A stretch of 64,000 bases of DNA from JAGQVA01 sp033764335 (GCA_033764335.1 JANRJC010000051.1:209554-273553), one strand, 5' to 3'; counted from the stretch's first letter, positions 35,882 to 46,134 are shown. Numbers and translations are program-made. Notes: generated by a model not told the origin, from the letters alone.

Positions 35882-38869
35882 CTAAAACCCCATATTCACC
35901 ACAACCCCCCAGCTACGGGTTGTCGGTAACTGCCCTGACTCCATACCTCGGCCCATTCCGCTGCTCCATACTCCGGCAGGATCGAGTCCGTCGGGGGCGG
36001 TGTTGCGGATAAACCAGAGATTTCGCCCTACGGCGGTGAGGCTAAGGCCTTTTACCGTACCGTTCTTTTTCAGGAGGTTTTCGGGGAAATGGTATGTCAG
36101 CGACAATTCTCTTACTCTTACCCACGAGCCTGCGGAAATCGTCGCAGATGCCGGGCCTTTGCCGTCCGGGCGGGAAAATACGTCCTGGTATTTGTAATAA
36201 TAGGGCACAACCGTCTGATTGGGTTTGCCGTCGGCATACACGCCTTCTTTGATTACTCCGATGTTTCTTTCGGCTCCGTAAACGTCGGTGTAAGGAAGCC
36301 CGCCCAACTCGGCATTACGGCCTTCGAGGGTCGCGGGCGACTGCCCTAAAGCCAGGCCGGCAGCCTGCGATCCCCAAAACACGTCTCCCCCCTGCCGGAT
36401 GTCCGCCACTCCGCGAAAGGTCAGTCCCATAAAAGAAATCGTATTCGTTATACCTCCGTACCATTTGGGTAAAACATTTCCTAAAACCACTTTCTCATCC
36501 GTGGTTTCATACCACTTTCCGTCCGCAGAAATGATGCGGTTTTCCGCTGTCCTTTCTTCCGGATCGGTTTCGCTGTTTCCGTTTTGGTCAAAATAGACAT
36601 AATCATAGCCGGTAATTGCCCCCATCGGTTGCCCGACACGTGCTTCCAGCATTCCGCCCAGGGAAACAGACTCCCCGCCCTCTGCCAGTGAAATTACCTC
36701 ATTGCGATACCCCGAACCGGAAAACTGAATTCGCCATTCCAGTCCTTTTCTCCGGACGGGAATGACCTCGGCAGTAAGTTCCAGCCCTTTGTTTTGTATT
36801 TCGCCTCCGTTGATCCAGGCAGGCTGACCGTCGCTCGAAAGTGCAGGAAGGATCTGATTATCCGTGAGCGATTCAAAGTAAACCCCGTCGAGGCGGATTC
36901 GCCCGTGATAAAAAGCCATCTCCAGCCCAAACTCTTTTGTCTGTGTTTTTTCGTTGACCAGGTTTTGGGTGGGAAAAATACCGGTATAAATTCCCGAAAA
37001 ATACTGAGGGTGAAGGGAATAAATATCTGCCGGATTGCCCGCAAAAGCGTATGAGAGCCGCAACTTTCCGTAGGTAAAAACCTTGCGGGAAGTTCGTGCC
37101 ACGTCGCGAAATACATAACCCAGCCCTGCGGAAGGATATGTAACGGCATCCTGGCTTCCTGCGGGTGTGGTCAGACGGTCGGTGCGGGTGGAAAGGCTCA
37201 GAAAATATCTGTCCCGTATATTCAGGTCTGCAAAGGCAAAAACCGCATTGACGGACTGGCGAAACCGCGATTCTCCGGGAATGGTGCGGTCAAAGAGGGT
37301 TCTTATCGAAGCGGTATCGGTGTAGGCATTCCAGAATGCGTAATAGTCCGGAACCCGGAAGTCAAACCCGCCGTTGCTGCCGCGTATTTCCTGATAGTCG
37401 GTGGCCCATTTTTCCATTCCGGCAAAAGCGGAGAGATGAATGTGCCGGGTAAAATTTTTCCGGGCTTCCAGAATCAGGGTATGATTGCTCATACGCTTTT
37501 TGCTCAGGGTGAGGGCATATCTTCCACCGGCCAGCCCTGCCGTATCGGTAGGTGTCTGGCGGGATTCAAAAGTAGTGTTGGCGTAATCTGTACCGGATCT
37601 TAATGTAAGCGAAAGCCAGGGGCGAATATGGCGGGTGATGCTGAGGGAACCCAACATTCGTTCGGTTTGGCGGGTGTCCTGATTTTTGTTCAGGTTCCAG
37701 TAAAACGGTCCGGAAATGCCTCTGCCGCGTCCCAATGCATCATCGGTCGGAAACCCCACTCCTGCCACGGTTTGCGAACCGTCGGCGTTCTCGTAGTTAT
37801 TTTCTTCGAGTTCGGGGCGAAAACTGCGGCCACGGTTCCAGAGTAGTTCATGGCCCAGCGAAGTAGCCGAAAGACCGGTTGGGTTTTGGCTTTGTGATTT
37901 GAGGAAATTGACCGAGGCGTTGACTTCCGTATTTTCGATGGGTTTGAGATGGGTGCGGAGGTGTAAAAGGGTTTGGCCGGAGGAATGATTCGGTAGAATG
38001 GAAGTCGTCTCATTTTGGGTCAATGACCCGCGAAACCCGCCGTTTTCATTTGCCCCGGAAAGCGAAAGGTGATACGAAGAGAAAAGGCCGGGTTGAAAAA
38101 GGGAGGTGGTGTTTACGGGTTGCGATTCCCAGGGCAGTACGTCGCCGTTCCACCAGATGACAGGGCGGTTGTCAAAAGCCGGTCCCCAACTTGCCCCGGC
38201 TCTGTCGGCATCTACGCGGGGCAGGAGGCTGGCTCCCTGATCGTCCGTTTCAAAATCCTGGCTGCCTTCCCAAGCCTTGCCCTCGCCAAAGAGGTTTTGT
38301 TGTTCGCGGCTTTTCCATACGTCGGTTTGCATACGAGTTATATTCACTCCGATGCGGATACCGTCTGTTTTTTCCAATCGCTTGCTCGTCACAATAATCG
38401 CCCCATTGGCACCGCGGTTGCCGTAAAGAGCGGTGGCTGCGGGGCCTTTGAGCAGCGTAACCGAAGCGATGTCTGGGAAATTGACAGGGCTAAGGTCGGA
38501 GAGATTGTAATCTATTTCCACCCCGTCGAGGATGACGATGGGCGAGTTTTCGCCGTTTTGGAGGGAGCGGATTCCTCGGAGATTGAGTTGGGGAGAGCCG
38601 GCGGCGGAACCGGAGTTCAAGACTTCGAGGCCGGCGACACGTCCGTTGAGTGCTTCGGAGAGGTTGGCCGCGCCCGTTTGTAGGAGTTCTTCTCCGGAGA
38701 GCGTAAATACAGCATGAGGCAGCGTATTTACCGATTTTTGTATCCCCAGCACATAGGGAATTTTTTCTTCCGAATCCGTTTTTTCAGATTTGGGGTCAGC
38801 TTGTTGTGCCCGGAGGGCAACATTGAAGGAAGCGGCAAATACCGCAGTCATAAGTAGCAGTTTACGCAT
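35882..38869 (-). CDS. SusC/RagA-type TonB-dependent receptor
   Basis: A 995-residue outer-membrane receptor. The signal peptide (LLLMTAVFAASFNVALRA) is followed by a short linker and then the plug domain: LSEALNGRVAGLEVLNSGSAAGSPQLNLRG with IVILDGVEI and SVTLLKGPAATALYGNRGANG, the SusC/RagA signature. The barrel ends in the aromatic residue of VVNMGF. It lacks the N-terminal carboxypeptidase-regulatory-like beta-sandwich that most SusC proteins have, and no SusD gene is adjacent on either side. It therefore either works without a SusD or belongs to a separated pair. Ligand unknown. Confidence 0.9.
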   Translation of the reverse strand: MRKLLLMTAVFAASFNVALRAQQADPKSEKTDSEEKIPYVLGIQKSVNTLPHAVFTLSGEELLQTGAANLSEALNGRVAGLEVLNSGSAAGSPQLNLRGIRSLQNGENSPIVILDGVEIDYNLSDLSPVNFPDIASVTLLKGPAATALYGNRGANGAIIVTSKRLEKTDGIRIGVNITRMQTDVWKSREQQNLFGEGKAWEGSQDFETDDQGASLLPRVDADRAGASWGPAFDNRPVIWWNGDVLPWESQPVNTTSLFQPGLFSSYHLSLSGANENGGFRGSLTQNETTSILPNHSSGQTLLHLRTHLKPIENTEVNASVNFLKSQSQNPTGLSATSLGHELLWNRGRSFRPELEENNYENADGSQTVAGVGFPTDDALGRGRGISGPFYWNLNKNQDTRQTERMLGSLSITRHIRPWLSLTLRSGTDYANTTFESRQTPTDTAGLAGGRYALTLSKKRMSNHTLILEARKNFTRHIHLSAFAGMEKWATDYQEIRGSNGGFDFRVPDYYAFWNAYTDTASIRTLFDRTIPGESRFRQSVNAVFAFADLNIRDRYFLSLSTRTDRLTTPAGSQDAVTYPSAGLGYVFRDVARTSRKVFTYGKLRLSYAFAGNPADIYSLHPQYFSGIYTGIFPTQNLVNEKTQTKEFGLEMAFYHGRIRLDGVYFESLTDNQILPALSSDGQPAWINGGEIQNKGLELTAEVIPVRRKGLEWRIQFSGSGYRNEVISLAEGGESVSLGGMLEARVGQPMGAITGYDYVYFDQNGNSETDPEERTAENRIISADGKWYETTDEKVVLGNVLPKWYGGITNTISFMGLTFRGVADIRQGGDVFWGSQAAGLALGQSPATLEGRNAELGGLPYTDVYGAERNIGVIKEGVYADGKPNQTVVPYYYKYQDVFSRPDGKGPASATISAGSWVRVRELSLTYHFPENLLKKNGTVKGLSLTAVGRNLWFIRNTAPDGLDPAGVWSSGMGRGMESGQLPTTRSWGVVVNMGF

Positions 38870-38983
38870 AAGAGGAAGCTTTAGGTAAATGAGCAGGGAA
38901 TCCCTTTTCCCGGAATTCCCTACTCACTAAGACCACCCAAAACTTCAAACTGCATGGTGGGCTGAAAAATTAAATCCTGACCT

Positions 38984-39973
38984 TCACCTTTGCGCCAAAC
39001 ACTGATTAATAAAATCAATCTCCTTTGCACTCAGGTGAATATCCGCGGCTTTTGCATTTTCGACGGATTGACGCTCGTCTCTTGCGCCTGCCAGAGCAAT
39101 GGTAATGCCCGGTTGTTCGAGGGTCCAGCGCAGCACCAGTTGGCCGAGGGTTGCCTCTTTTTCTTCCGCCAGGGGTTTGATCCTGTTGAGAAAAGCATTG
39201 GTGCGGAGAATGCTTTTTTCGGAAAAGGAAGGATGTTTGGCGCGGTGGTCGCCTTCGGCGAAAGTATAACCGGGCGTGATTTTGCCCGTGAGCAGCCCTC
39301 TTTCGAGCGGACTGTAAGCCAGAATGGCTTTGTTTTGTTCGATGCAATAGGGCACGGTTTCCGCTTCGATCTTGCGGTTGACCATGCTGTAGGGAACCTG
39401 ATTGGAGGCGAGAGGGACACATTTTTCGGCTTCTTCCATTTGCGCTGCGCTGTAATTACAGACACCGGCGTAGCGGATTTTGCCCTGCTCCAATAGTTTG
39501 GCGACGGCTTCAAAGGTCTCCGGAATCGGCGTGGTCGAGTCGGGCCAATGTAGCTGATACAGGTCAATATAATCGGTTTTTAACCTCCGCAGACTGTCTT
39601 CAATCTCCTGCATGATGCTTTTTTTGCCAGCGTAGCGGTAGAAGTCGGTGTCTATCCCTTCGTTATTTTTGTTGCGCATGGCAAAATCACCTTTGGGTTC
39701 TTTCAGATCCCAGCGCATGCCAAATTTTGTGAGAATCTGCACCTTATCGCGCGGAATGCCTCTGAGTGCTTCTCTTACAATCTCCTCACTTGTGCCCTGC
39801 CCGTAAACAGGGGCCGTGTCAATGGAGGTTACTCCAAGATCATAAGCAGCCTCTATAGCTCTGATAGATGCCTTATGGTCGGTTCCTCCCCACATCCATC
39901 CCCCGGCAGCCCAAGCACCAAAAGTAATCACGGAAACTTCCAGATCGGAGTTTCCCAGTTTGCGATATTCCAT
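38984..39973 (-). CDS. aldo/keto reductase
   Basis: A 329-residue NADPH-dependent (beta/alpha)8 aldo/keto reductase. The catalytic set is visible: Asp and Tyr in SIDTAPVYGQGTSEE (about 51-65), Lys in QILTKFGMRW (about 84) and His in DLYQLHWPD (about 137-145). YSPLERGLLTGK and the end ITIALAGARDERQ are typical of the AKR11/YhdN-like group. Cytoplasmic. It lies upstream of the SusC gene by 114 bp, in which a 7-bp inverted repeat (38895-38901 with 38915-38921) is the only feature. The substrate is unknown. Confidence 0.92.
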   Translation of the reverse strand: MEYRKLGNSDLEVSVITFGAWAAGGWMWGGTDHKASIRAIEAAYDLGVTSIDTAPVYGQGTSEEIVREALRGIPRDKVQILTKFGMRWDLKEPKGDFAMRNKNNEGIDTDFYRYAGKKSIMQEIEDSLRRLKTDYIDLYQLHWPDSTTPIPETFEAVAKLLEQGKIRYAGVCNYSAAQMEEAEKCVPLASNQVPYSMVNRKIEAETVPYCIEQNKAILAYSPLERGLLTGKITPGYTFAEGDHRAKHPSFSEKSILRTNAFLNRIKPLAEEKEATLGQLVLRWTLEQPGITIALAGARDERQSVENAKAADIHLSAKEIDFINQCLAQR

Positions 39974-40102
39974 AGTAGTTGAATATTAGTTTTACAAGCA
40001 TTGTTGTGAAGGACGTAAATATAAGGCGATAAGTCCGGATAATGGAAATCCTGATAATCCGATCAAAATCATAAAAATCATGCGTTTTTTAAAATATGAT
40101 GT

Positions 40103-40110
40103 TAATTTTG
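40103..40110 (+). promoter_or_regulatory. candidate Bacteroidota -7 element
   Basis: TAATTTTG is an exact TAnnTTTG match 31 bases before the ATG of the T9SS gene at 40142. A T-rich block (40085-40090) lies where the TTTG -33 box should be but is not a clean match. Confidence 0.4.
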
Positions 40111-40141
40111 GCCTAAATACACCTATAAGCAACCTTCGCTC

Positions 40142-42415
40142 ATGAAAAAACTGTTGACAATCTTAATTACCATTCTCCTGGTAAGCCCGTCTTTTGCCCA
40201 GACCTCCGGTGGCCCTGATGCCTATGGTTATGTCTGGTATGGCAGCAACAATCCCAACGGCCCGACCTTTCAGTGGATAGACATTACCGCTGTGGGCAAC
40301 TTGGTTACCGGTCTCACCGATGACAATGCCGTGGGACCTTTTCCTATGGGTATGAATTTCCATTATTACTGGTCAGATTACAACCAGATCAAAATTGGTT
40401 CAAATGGCTGGGTCAGTTTTAATAATCCCGGAAACCTTGCCCATTGTTTTCCGACCATTCCTACTGCGGGAGGTGCCGGAGACAATATCCTCGCGCCCTT
40501 GATGTGCGACCTCAACTTTTCGGGTGCAGCCAATCCCGGGCAGGTATATTATTACAACGACGCGGCCAATAACCGGTTCATTGTCAGCTATATCAATGTT
40601 CCCTATTGGAGAAATGCAAACCCTGACTATATTGGATCGAGCACTTTTCAGATTGTACTTTCCGCCGCAGACAGCAGCATTACCTACAACTATCTGACTA
40701 CCGACGCAGCCAATTTCAACAATACCCCAGGCTGTGCCAGCGATCTGGTAGTAGGAATGGAAAATACAACCGGCAATATCGGACTTCAGGTTTATCAGGA
40801 TGTGGTACCCGCGTCTAACTATTCGATTAAATTTGAGTATCCCCATCCGGTACTTTTTCAGATTCAGGATGCAACTCCGGCCTGGGTTCTGAATGATGAA
40901 AGTAAGGCTGCCTTTTTCCCGCTGGGTGGAAATATAGATTTTTTCGCAGGTATCGCCAACAAAGGAAATACAACTTTGTCCTCTCAAACGCTGGTAAGCC
41001 TCCAGGTGCGCGACCTTAACAATTCTGTTGTGTATTCTCAGTCAGCCAATGTTCCCGCAGGCCTTGCCGCAGGTGTGGTGGATACGGTCAGTTTTAGTGT
41101 TCCGCCTCAGTTTCCCGGCCAATATTCCGTCAGGGTGGTAACCGCTAATTCAGGGGATATCAATTCGTCCAACAACCTCCTCATCGCGGAAATGAATGTC
41201 GTAAATATTTTTTCCAATACCTTTACCCTTTCGTATGCCACACAGGATGACCCTGACGGCTCCATTAGCTGGTCGGGTGGGGGTGGAGGAGCTATCTATG
41301 TAGAGCCGCCTATATATCCCGCAAGGCTCGATTCTGCCGCTTTTTTCCTCGGAGCCGCTACTTTTAATATTGCCAATATTGGATCATTTACGGTAAATGT
41401 ACTCGCTGGCGATGGTCCCAATGGACTGCCCGGGACATTACTGTCCTCAGAGACCGTTTCTTTTAGTGGCGATCCACTGAATGACTGGAAAAATATCGCT
41501 CTCTCCACACCGGTGAATGTCACCACGGGTGGGGTTTATATAGGCTGGAATGTCAATGCCACCGATTCCCTGGTGGTGGCTACGGAAACGGCTACCCCCA
41601 TTTCCCGCAGAACGTATGAATTTGTCGGAGGTAGTTGGGCACCGTTCCGCAGTGGAGATAATACCGAATTCCTGATCAATGGATTTTTTACCAATGCCTG
41701 TTTTACTTTTGCCACCAGCGTTGCTTCTTCTACTCCGGTGAGTTGTTTTGGCGGATCAGACGGAGCCATTAGTATTAATGTTTCAGGCGGATCTCCTGCC
41801 TATTCATTCGCATGGAGCAATGGCTCAACCAACGAAGACCTTACCGGAATTCCCGCAGGAACCTATACCGTCACCATCACCGATGCCAGTGGCTGTAACG
41901 CAACCTATTCCACCACGATCACCGAACCTGCCGAAATTATTGCCACGGCGGTTGCCCGCGATGTTTTTATCGCAAATGATGGAGAGATTGACCTGACAGT
42001 AAATGGCGGTACTTCTCCCTATTCATTCTTGTGGGACAACGGAGCCGGAACCGGCGAAGACCCTGACAGCCTTGCTGCGGGAACTTATACCGTCGTCATT
42101 ACCGATGCCAAAGGATGTAAAGATACCCTGACGGTGGTTGTCGCAAACCGTGTAGGCATCGAAGACGATTTGCTCGGTTCGCTCATTTCCGTGTATCCCA
42201 ATCCGAATGAGGGTTCTTTCTCCGTGGACGCGGTGAATGTGAAAGAAAATATCCTGCTGGAAGTCCTGAATACGGTAGGTCAGCGGGTTTACGGACAAAT
42301 GATTTCGGGAGGTGTGATTACCGATATCCACCTTCCGCAACAGAGTGAAGGGATCTATATCCTGCGTTTAACTACGGAATCTGCCCGGACGACCCGAAAA
42401 TTGATGCTCCGATAG
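40142..42415 (+). CDS. T9SS type A surface protein with SprB-like repeats
   Basis: A 757-residue secreted protein with a signal peptide (LLTILITILLVSPSFA). Residues 20-235 form a beta-sandwich resembling nidogen-like or PKD-adjacent domains (FHYYWSDYNQIKIGSNGWVSF). A CARDB-like segment follows (FPLGGNIDFFAGIANKGNTT, about 258-277). Two SprB-type repeats sit near the C-terminus: CFGGSDGAISINVSGGSPAY ... GIPAGTYTVTITDASGC and its partner with GTSPYSFLWDNG ... SLAAGTYTVVITDAKGC. The last ~80 residues are a type A sorting tail (VYPNPNEGSF, GIYILRLTT). SprB-type proteins are gliding adhesins, so surface attachment is the likely role. It is convergent with the alcohol dehydrogenase gene. Confidence 0.87.
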   Translation: MKKLLTILITILLVSPSFAQTSGGPDAYGYVWYGSNNPNGPTFQWIDITAVGNLVTGLTDDNAVGPFPMGMNFHYYWSDYNQIKIGSNGWVSFNNPGNLAHCFPTIPTAGGAGDNILAPLMCDLNFSGAANPGQVYYYNDAANNRFIVSYINVPYWRNANPDYIGSSTFQIVLSAADSSITYNYLTTDAANFNNTPGCASDLVVGMENTTGNIGLQVYQDVVPASNYSIKFEYPHPVLFQIQDATPAWVLNDESKAAFFPLGGNIDFFAGIANKGNTTLSSQTLVSLQVRDLNNSVVYSQSANVPAGLAAGVVDTVSFSVPPQFPGQYSVRVVTANSGDINSSNNLLIAEMNVVNIFSNTFTLSYATQDDPDGSISWSGGGGGAIYVEPPIYPARLDSAAFFLGAATFNIANIGSFTVNVLAGDGPNGLPGTLLSSETVSFSGDPLNDWKNIALSTPVNVTTGGVYIGWNVNATDSLVVATETATPISRRTYEFVGGSWAPFRSGDNTEFLINGFFTNACFTFATSVASSTPVSCFGGSDGAISINVSGGSPAYSFAWSNGSTNEDLTGIPAGTYTVTITDASGCNATYSTTITEPAEIIATAVARDVFIANDGEIDLTVNGGTSPYSFLWDNGAGTGEDPDSLAAGTYTVVITDAKGCKDTLTVVVANRVGIEDDLLGSLISVYPNPNEGSFSVDAVNVKENILLEVLNTVGQRVYGQMISGGVITDIHLPQQSEGIYILRLTTESARTTRKLMLR

Positions 42416-42452
42416 CACTACTGCCCCAACGCAACCTATACCCTTTGGCAGA

Positions 42453-43568
42453 TTATTCGCCCATAAGCACTACGCCTTTGGCGTTTTTTCCGGCGATAAG
42501 ATCTTCAAAAGCTTGTTGCATCTGCTCAAGGGTATAGGTCTGCGTTACCATTTCGTCGAGCATCAGATCTCCTTTTTTGTAGAGATTCATCAAAATGGGG
42601 AAATCTATTTGCGGGCGGCATTTGCCGTAGAGAGGGTTGATATAGATTTTATCCCACTCAAACAGTTCCATATTAAAGACGATTTCCTGCTCGATCCCGC
42701 TCACCTGAACAGCCGTTCCGGCGTTGCGCACCATAGCCAGCGGTGCCGCCCCTAAAGCCGGAACGGCTGTACATTCAAAACAATAATCGGCTCCCCTTCC
42801 ACCGGTCATGGTTTTGACGGTCTGGGCAGCGCGCAACAGCCCCTTGTCTTCTTTTTCTGCCAGCAGGGTGTGGGTCGCCCCAAATGTTTTCGCCATTTCA
42901 AGTTTGCCGGGGTGAATGTCTATGGCAATGATTTTTTCCGCTTCCGATATCCGCGCTCCCTGAATCACATTCAACCCTACGCCGCCTGCACCCAGTACGA
43001 CAACCGAACTTCCGGCCTTCACTCGTGCCGCATTTACCACCGAACCATACCCCGTCATTACCCCACAACTCACAATGGCGGCGGAAGAAAAGGGTATTTC
43101 CATAGCCATTTTCACCACGGCAGCCTCCCGTACAAGGGTAACAGTTGACAAAGTGCCCAGATTAAAAGATCGTTCTACGGGCCGACCGTTCCAGCGCGTT
43201 CTTTCGAGCGGGGGATGCCCGGCGTTAAAACCATTGTTACCGGCCACCACGGGTGACTGGTTTTCGCAGATATTCTGGTTGCCTTCCTGGCATTGAAAAC
43301 ACCGCCCGCAGGGCACCGCCCAGTTGAGAATGACCGGGTCGCCGGGTTTGACCGAAGTTACGAGTGGCCCGGTTTCGAGAACCACACCCGCGCCTTCGTG
43401 ACCGATGATCACATGTTTGCCCCACCGGAGAGAATCGTAGTCGGTGTGGCAGATTCCGGCGGCCCGCATTTCTACCACAACTTCATCGCCCTGTGGTTGA
43501 GCTACGGTTATATCCTCGAGGGAAAACGACCCGTCGGGACGGGCGATAATGGCTTTGGCTGGGAACAT
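42453..43568 (-). CDS. zinc-dependent alcohol dehydrogenase (class III-like)
   Basis: A 371-residue medium-chain dehydrogenase. Catalytic zinc ligands are in GICHTDYDS (Cys39) and GHEGAG (His about 57). The structural zinc site is CGRCFQCQEGNQNIC, with four cysteines (about 92-106). The NAD-binding motif GAGGVGLNVIQGA is at about 194-206, with Asp in IDIHPGK selecting NAD. It resembles class III/aryl-alcohol or formaldehyde-type enzymes. Cytoplasmic. Divergent from the cohesin-dockerin gene with a 214-bp intergenic region. Confidence 0.92.
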   Translation of the reverse strand: MFPAKAIIARPDGSFSLEDITVAQPQGDEVVVEMRAAGICHTDYDSLRWGKHVIIGHEGAGVVLETGPLVTSVKPGDPVILNWAVPCGRCFQCQEGNQNICENQSPVVAGNNGFNAGHPPLERTRWNGRPVERSFNLGTLSTVTLVREAAVVKMAMEIPFSSAAIVSCGVMTGYGSVVNAARVKAGSSVVVLGAGGVGLNVIQGARISEAEKIIAIDIHPGKLEMAKTFGATHTLLAEKEDKGLLRAAQTVKTMTGGRGADYCFECTAVPALGAAPLAMVRNAGTAVQVSGIEQEIVFNMELFEWDKIYINPLYGKCRPQIDFPILMNLYKKGDLMLDEMVTQTYTLEQMQQAFEDLIAGKNAKGVVLMGE

Positions 43569-43782
43569 AATGAAGGATCTATGGGTATAAATATAATACT
43601 ACTTTGTAATTTCATGAGATTCTGTATGATTTTTTCGATAAAAAACATCATTGGTAATAAAAATATTTATAATTATCCCCCGATAGCCATTTTCCATAAA
43701 AAACTTCCCCGATAAACCTCCGATTCTGTAATTGTTGTCTGGCAAATGTTTTTCCAGTTTTGTAAAAAGAAAAACCGGAATT

Positions 43783-46134
43783 ATGAATACAAAACTCACG
43801 CTCCTTACCCTTTGCTTCCTGACGGCTTTTGCTTATGGGCAATTGTCTGCTCAGGCGGTTTTCACCAAAGTCTATGACGCCCGCGTCAAAGGCCAGAATA
43901 TCGAATGGGACGGCAACCGCCTTATCGTAGCGGGCGACCTGCATTTCCAGAACCAGACGGATTTTTCCTTTATGAAACTGGACACCACGGGTACAGTTGT
44001 GCGTTCCGTGGGCTATCACCATACCGGTCGCGACCATGCTTCTTTTATCCGCAACCATCCCAACGGCGGTTATGTCATCGGCGGCTATTCGCTGCTGGAC
44101 CCGACCAGTCCCGATAGTTCGGAGATAGTCATCCTTCGCCTCGCGGCCAATGGCGCGCTCCAATGGGCACGCAGCTACTACAAAGCCAACCACAAAGCCG
44201 GCGTGATTTCCGGGTTGGAAATCAACGGAGACGGAACCATCGTCTTTTCTGCCCACATGTATATACCGCTTACGGCCTCCGGCCTTAATATGCACGGGAC
44301 GGTCGTACAGCTTGACACCGCCGGTAATATCATGTGGCATCGCGCCGTAAGACTCGGCAACGCCCTGGTTACACCCAACCCTCTGCTCATTGACGGCCCC
44401 AATTCCAACCTCGCTATTCAAAACAACGGAACTATCATCGCCGGGTGGAACTTCTTCCGCTATGACTCCACCACCAATGTGATCAGCAAAGGCATTTCTG
44501 TTCAGGCTCTCGACAATACCGGCAACCTGGTATGGGAAAAACAATACAAATCCCGGCCCATGCTCGCTATGGAGCTTACTCCTTCCGACAACGGCCTGGC
44601 CATTTACCTCAGCAACCTCCTGGGAGCCGTAGGGCTGATCAAACTCGACGCCAACGGCGACCAACTCTGGGGCCGACTCGATCCTTTTGCCACCAACAGC
44701 AATATCCCTCGCGTAAGCCTCAAAGCCTCCGGTAACCAGATCGCCTTCCAGACCGACAACCGCATCACGATTGAACGCAACAACCCGATGGCCATTATCC
44801 GGCCCTCCATCGCCAGCACAACGCCACACTTGCGGGTGAGAGATTTTGTAACTTCGGGCAAAAAAGCCTATATCCTGGCCCATACGCTTGCTCCGGCGGC
44901 TACCCCCAACTCAGTTGGGTTCCGTCCGACCCTTACCAAATCCATTATTGACACGGTAGCTAACTGCTTTTTCAGCTTCCATCCTTCCGCTAACTATCCG
45001 GCTTTTAGCCTCGATACACTCAGCGTCAACCTTTCATCCACCAACACGCTGCCGCTGTTTATGGATAGTCTGAGCCTGCCGCAGGTACTACTTTCCACTT
45101 ACGACTCGACCGTCTGCGTGGGACAAGGACTCGTATGGCCGGGCGACGCCAACTCCGATGGAATCGCCAATGTGCTTGACTTTATGTTTGTGGGCTTGGG
45201 CTGGGGTAAAAACGGCGCGCCGCGCCTCAATCCAACCCTCCAGTGGGTGGGACAGACAGCCCTCGACTGGAACTTCAGCTTCTTCAACGGCGTGAACATG
45301 AAACACGCCGACGGCAACGGCAACGGCCATATCGGTTGGTTTGATATTGTGCCCATTGTCCTAAACTATGGACTCACCCACAACAAAGGCGAGGACAACG
45401 GAGGCCCCGACGATCCGCCCCTTTTCCTCGAAATGCCTCAGGACAGCATCGAAGTAGGACAGACCCTGACGATCCCCATTATGTATGGCGACTCGGCTCA
45501 CCCGGTGGAGGATGTGTATGCCCTGGGCTTTTCGATACGTTATGATCCCGCACTGATTGATACCAATAGTATGCACTTTACCCCGGCGGTGTCGTGGATG
45601 GGAACCGACAGCGTGGATTTGATCTATATGGAAAAAGATTTCCCGGTGGAAGGACAACTCGAAGTGGGACTGACCCGCGTTACACAGACCGACGCTTCGG
45701 GTTATGGAATGATCGGTGCGCTGACATTTGTAACAATTGACAATATATCAGGCAAAACCCTGGTCGCCGAAAAACTGAGGCTGGAAATTGTGCCACAAGG
45801 AGCGATCAATACCTTGGAGCAGCGGCTGCCGGTATTTGGGAAAAGCGACTCCGTAGTAGTAACTCAGGAGACCAGCACTTCGATCAAAGACAACCTGATC
45901 AGTGGGGAGGTGAAAGTGTATCCAAACCCGGTATTCGGACTCTTAGAAATAGACGGAGGCAATATTCAGACAGAAGAGGTAATCCTCACCGATCTGCTGG
46001 GCCGCGAAGTAATTGTACGTGAAATCAACAAAACCCGCACGACGCTGGACATGGGAGAAATTACCCCCGGCATCTATGTACTCAAGGGCAAAACCCGTGA
46101 AGGTTACTGGATGAAGCGTCTGATTGTAAGATAA
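43783..46134 (+). CDS. T9SS type A protein with dockerin-like and cohesin-like domains
   Basis: About 783 residues from the ATG at 43783 (MNTKLTLLTLCFLTAFAYGQ, signal peptide); the frame opens earlier but not with a signal. The N-terminal ~430 residues look like a beta-propeller of the T9SS-associated type (VKGQNIEWDGNRLIVAGDL, HPNGGYVIGGYSL). A dockerin-like pair of EF-hand loops follows: DANSDGIANVLD (about 454-465) and DGNGNGHIGWFD (about 509-520). Residues 545-690 resemble a cohesin (LEMPQDSIEVGQTLTIPIMY, ALGFSIRYDPALIDT, GALTFVTID). A type A tail (VYPNPVFGLLEI, GIYVLKGK) closes it. A strong terminator follows 36 bp after the stop. Confidence 0.85.
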   Translation: MNTKLTLLTLCFLTAFAYGQLSAQAVFTKVYDARVKGQNIEWDGNRLIVAGDLHFQNQTDFSFMKLDTTGTVVRSVGYHHTGRDHASFIRNHPNGGYVIGGYSLLDPTSPDSSEIVILRLAANGALQWARSYYKANHKAGVISGLEINGDGTIVFSAHMYIPLTASGLNMHGTVVQLDTAGNIMWHRAVRLGNALVTPNPLLIDGPNSNLAIQNNGTIIAGWNFFRYDSTTNVISKGISVQALDNTGNLVWEKQYKSRPMLAMELTPSDNGLAIYLSNLLGAVGLIKLDANGDQLWGRLDPFATNSNIPRVSLKASGNQIAFQTDNRITIERNNPMAIIRPSIASTTPHLRVRDFVTSGKKAYILAHTLAPAATPNSVGFRPTLTKSIIDTVANCFFSFHPSANYPAFSLDTLSVNLSSTNTLPLFMDSLSLPQVLLSTYDSTVCVGQGLVWPGDANSDGIANVLDFMFVGLGWGKNGAPRLNPTLQWVGQTALDWNFSFFNGVNMKHADGNGNGHIGWFDIVPIVLNYGLTHNKGEDNGGPDDPPLFLEMPQDSIEVGQTLTIPIMYGDSAHPVEDVYALGFSIRYDPALIDTNSMHFTPAVSWMGTDSVDLIYMEKDFPVEGQLEVGLTRVTQTDASGYGMIGALTFVTIDNISGKTLVAEKLRLEIVPQGAINTLEQRLPVFGKSDSVVVTQETSTSIKDNLISGEVKVYPNPVFGLLEIDGGNIQTEEVILTDLLGREVIVREINKTRTTLDMGEITPGIYVLKGKTREGYWMKRLIVR

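Noticed and set aside
38895..38921. 7-bp inverted repeat upstream of the SusC-like gene
   Set aside because: Short arms and no T-run; could be chance, so not called as a regulatory site.
43648..44883. Long minus-strand open frame (411 codons) inside the cohesin-dockerin gene
   Set aside because: It is antisense to a clear T9SS gene and its translation has no recognisable domain; it is a by-product of codon bias.
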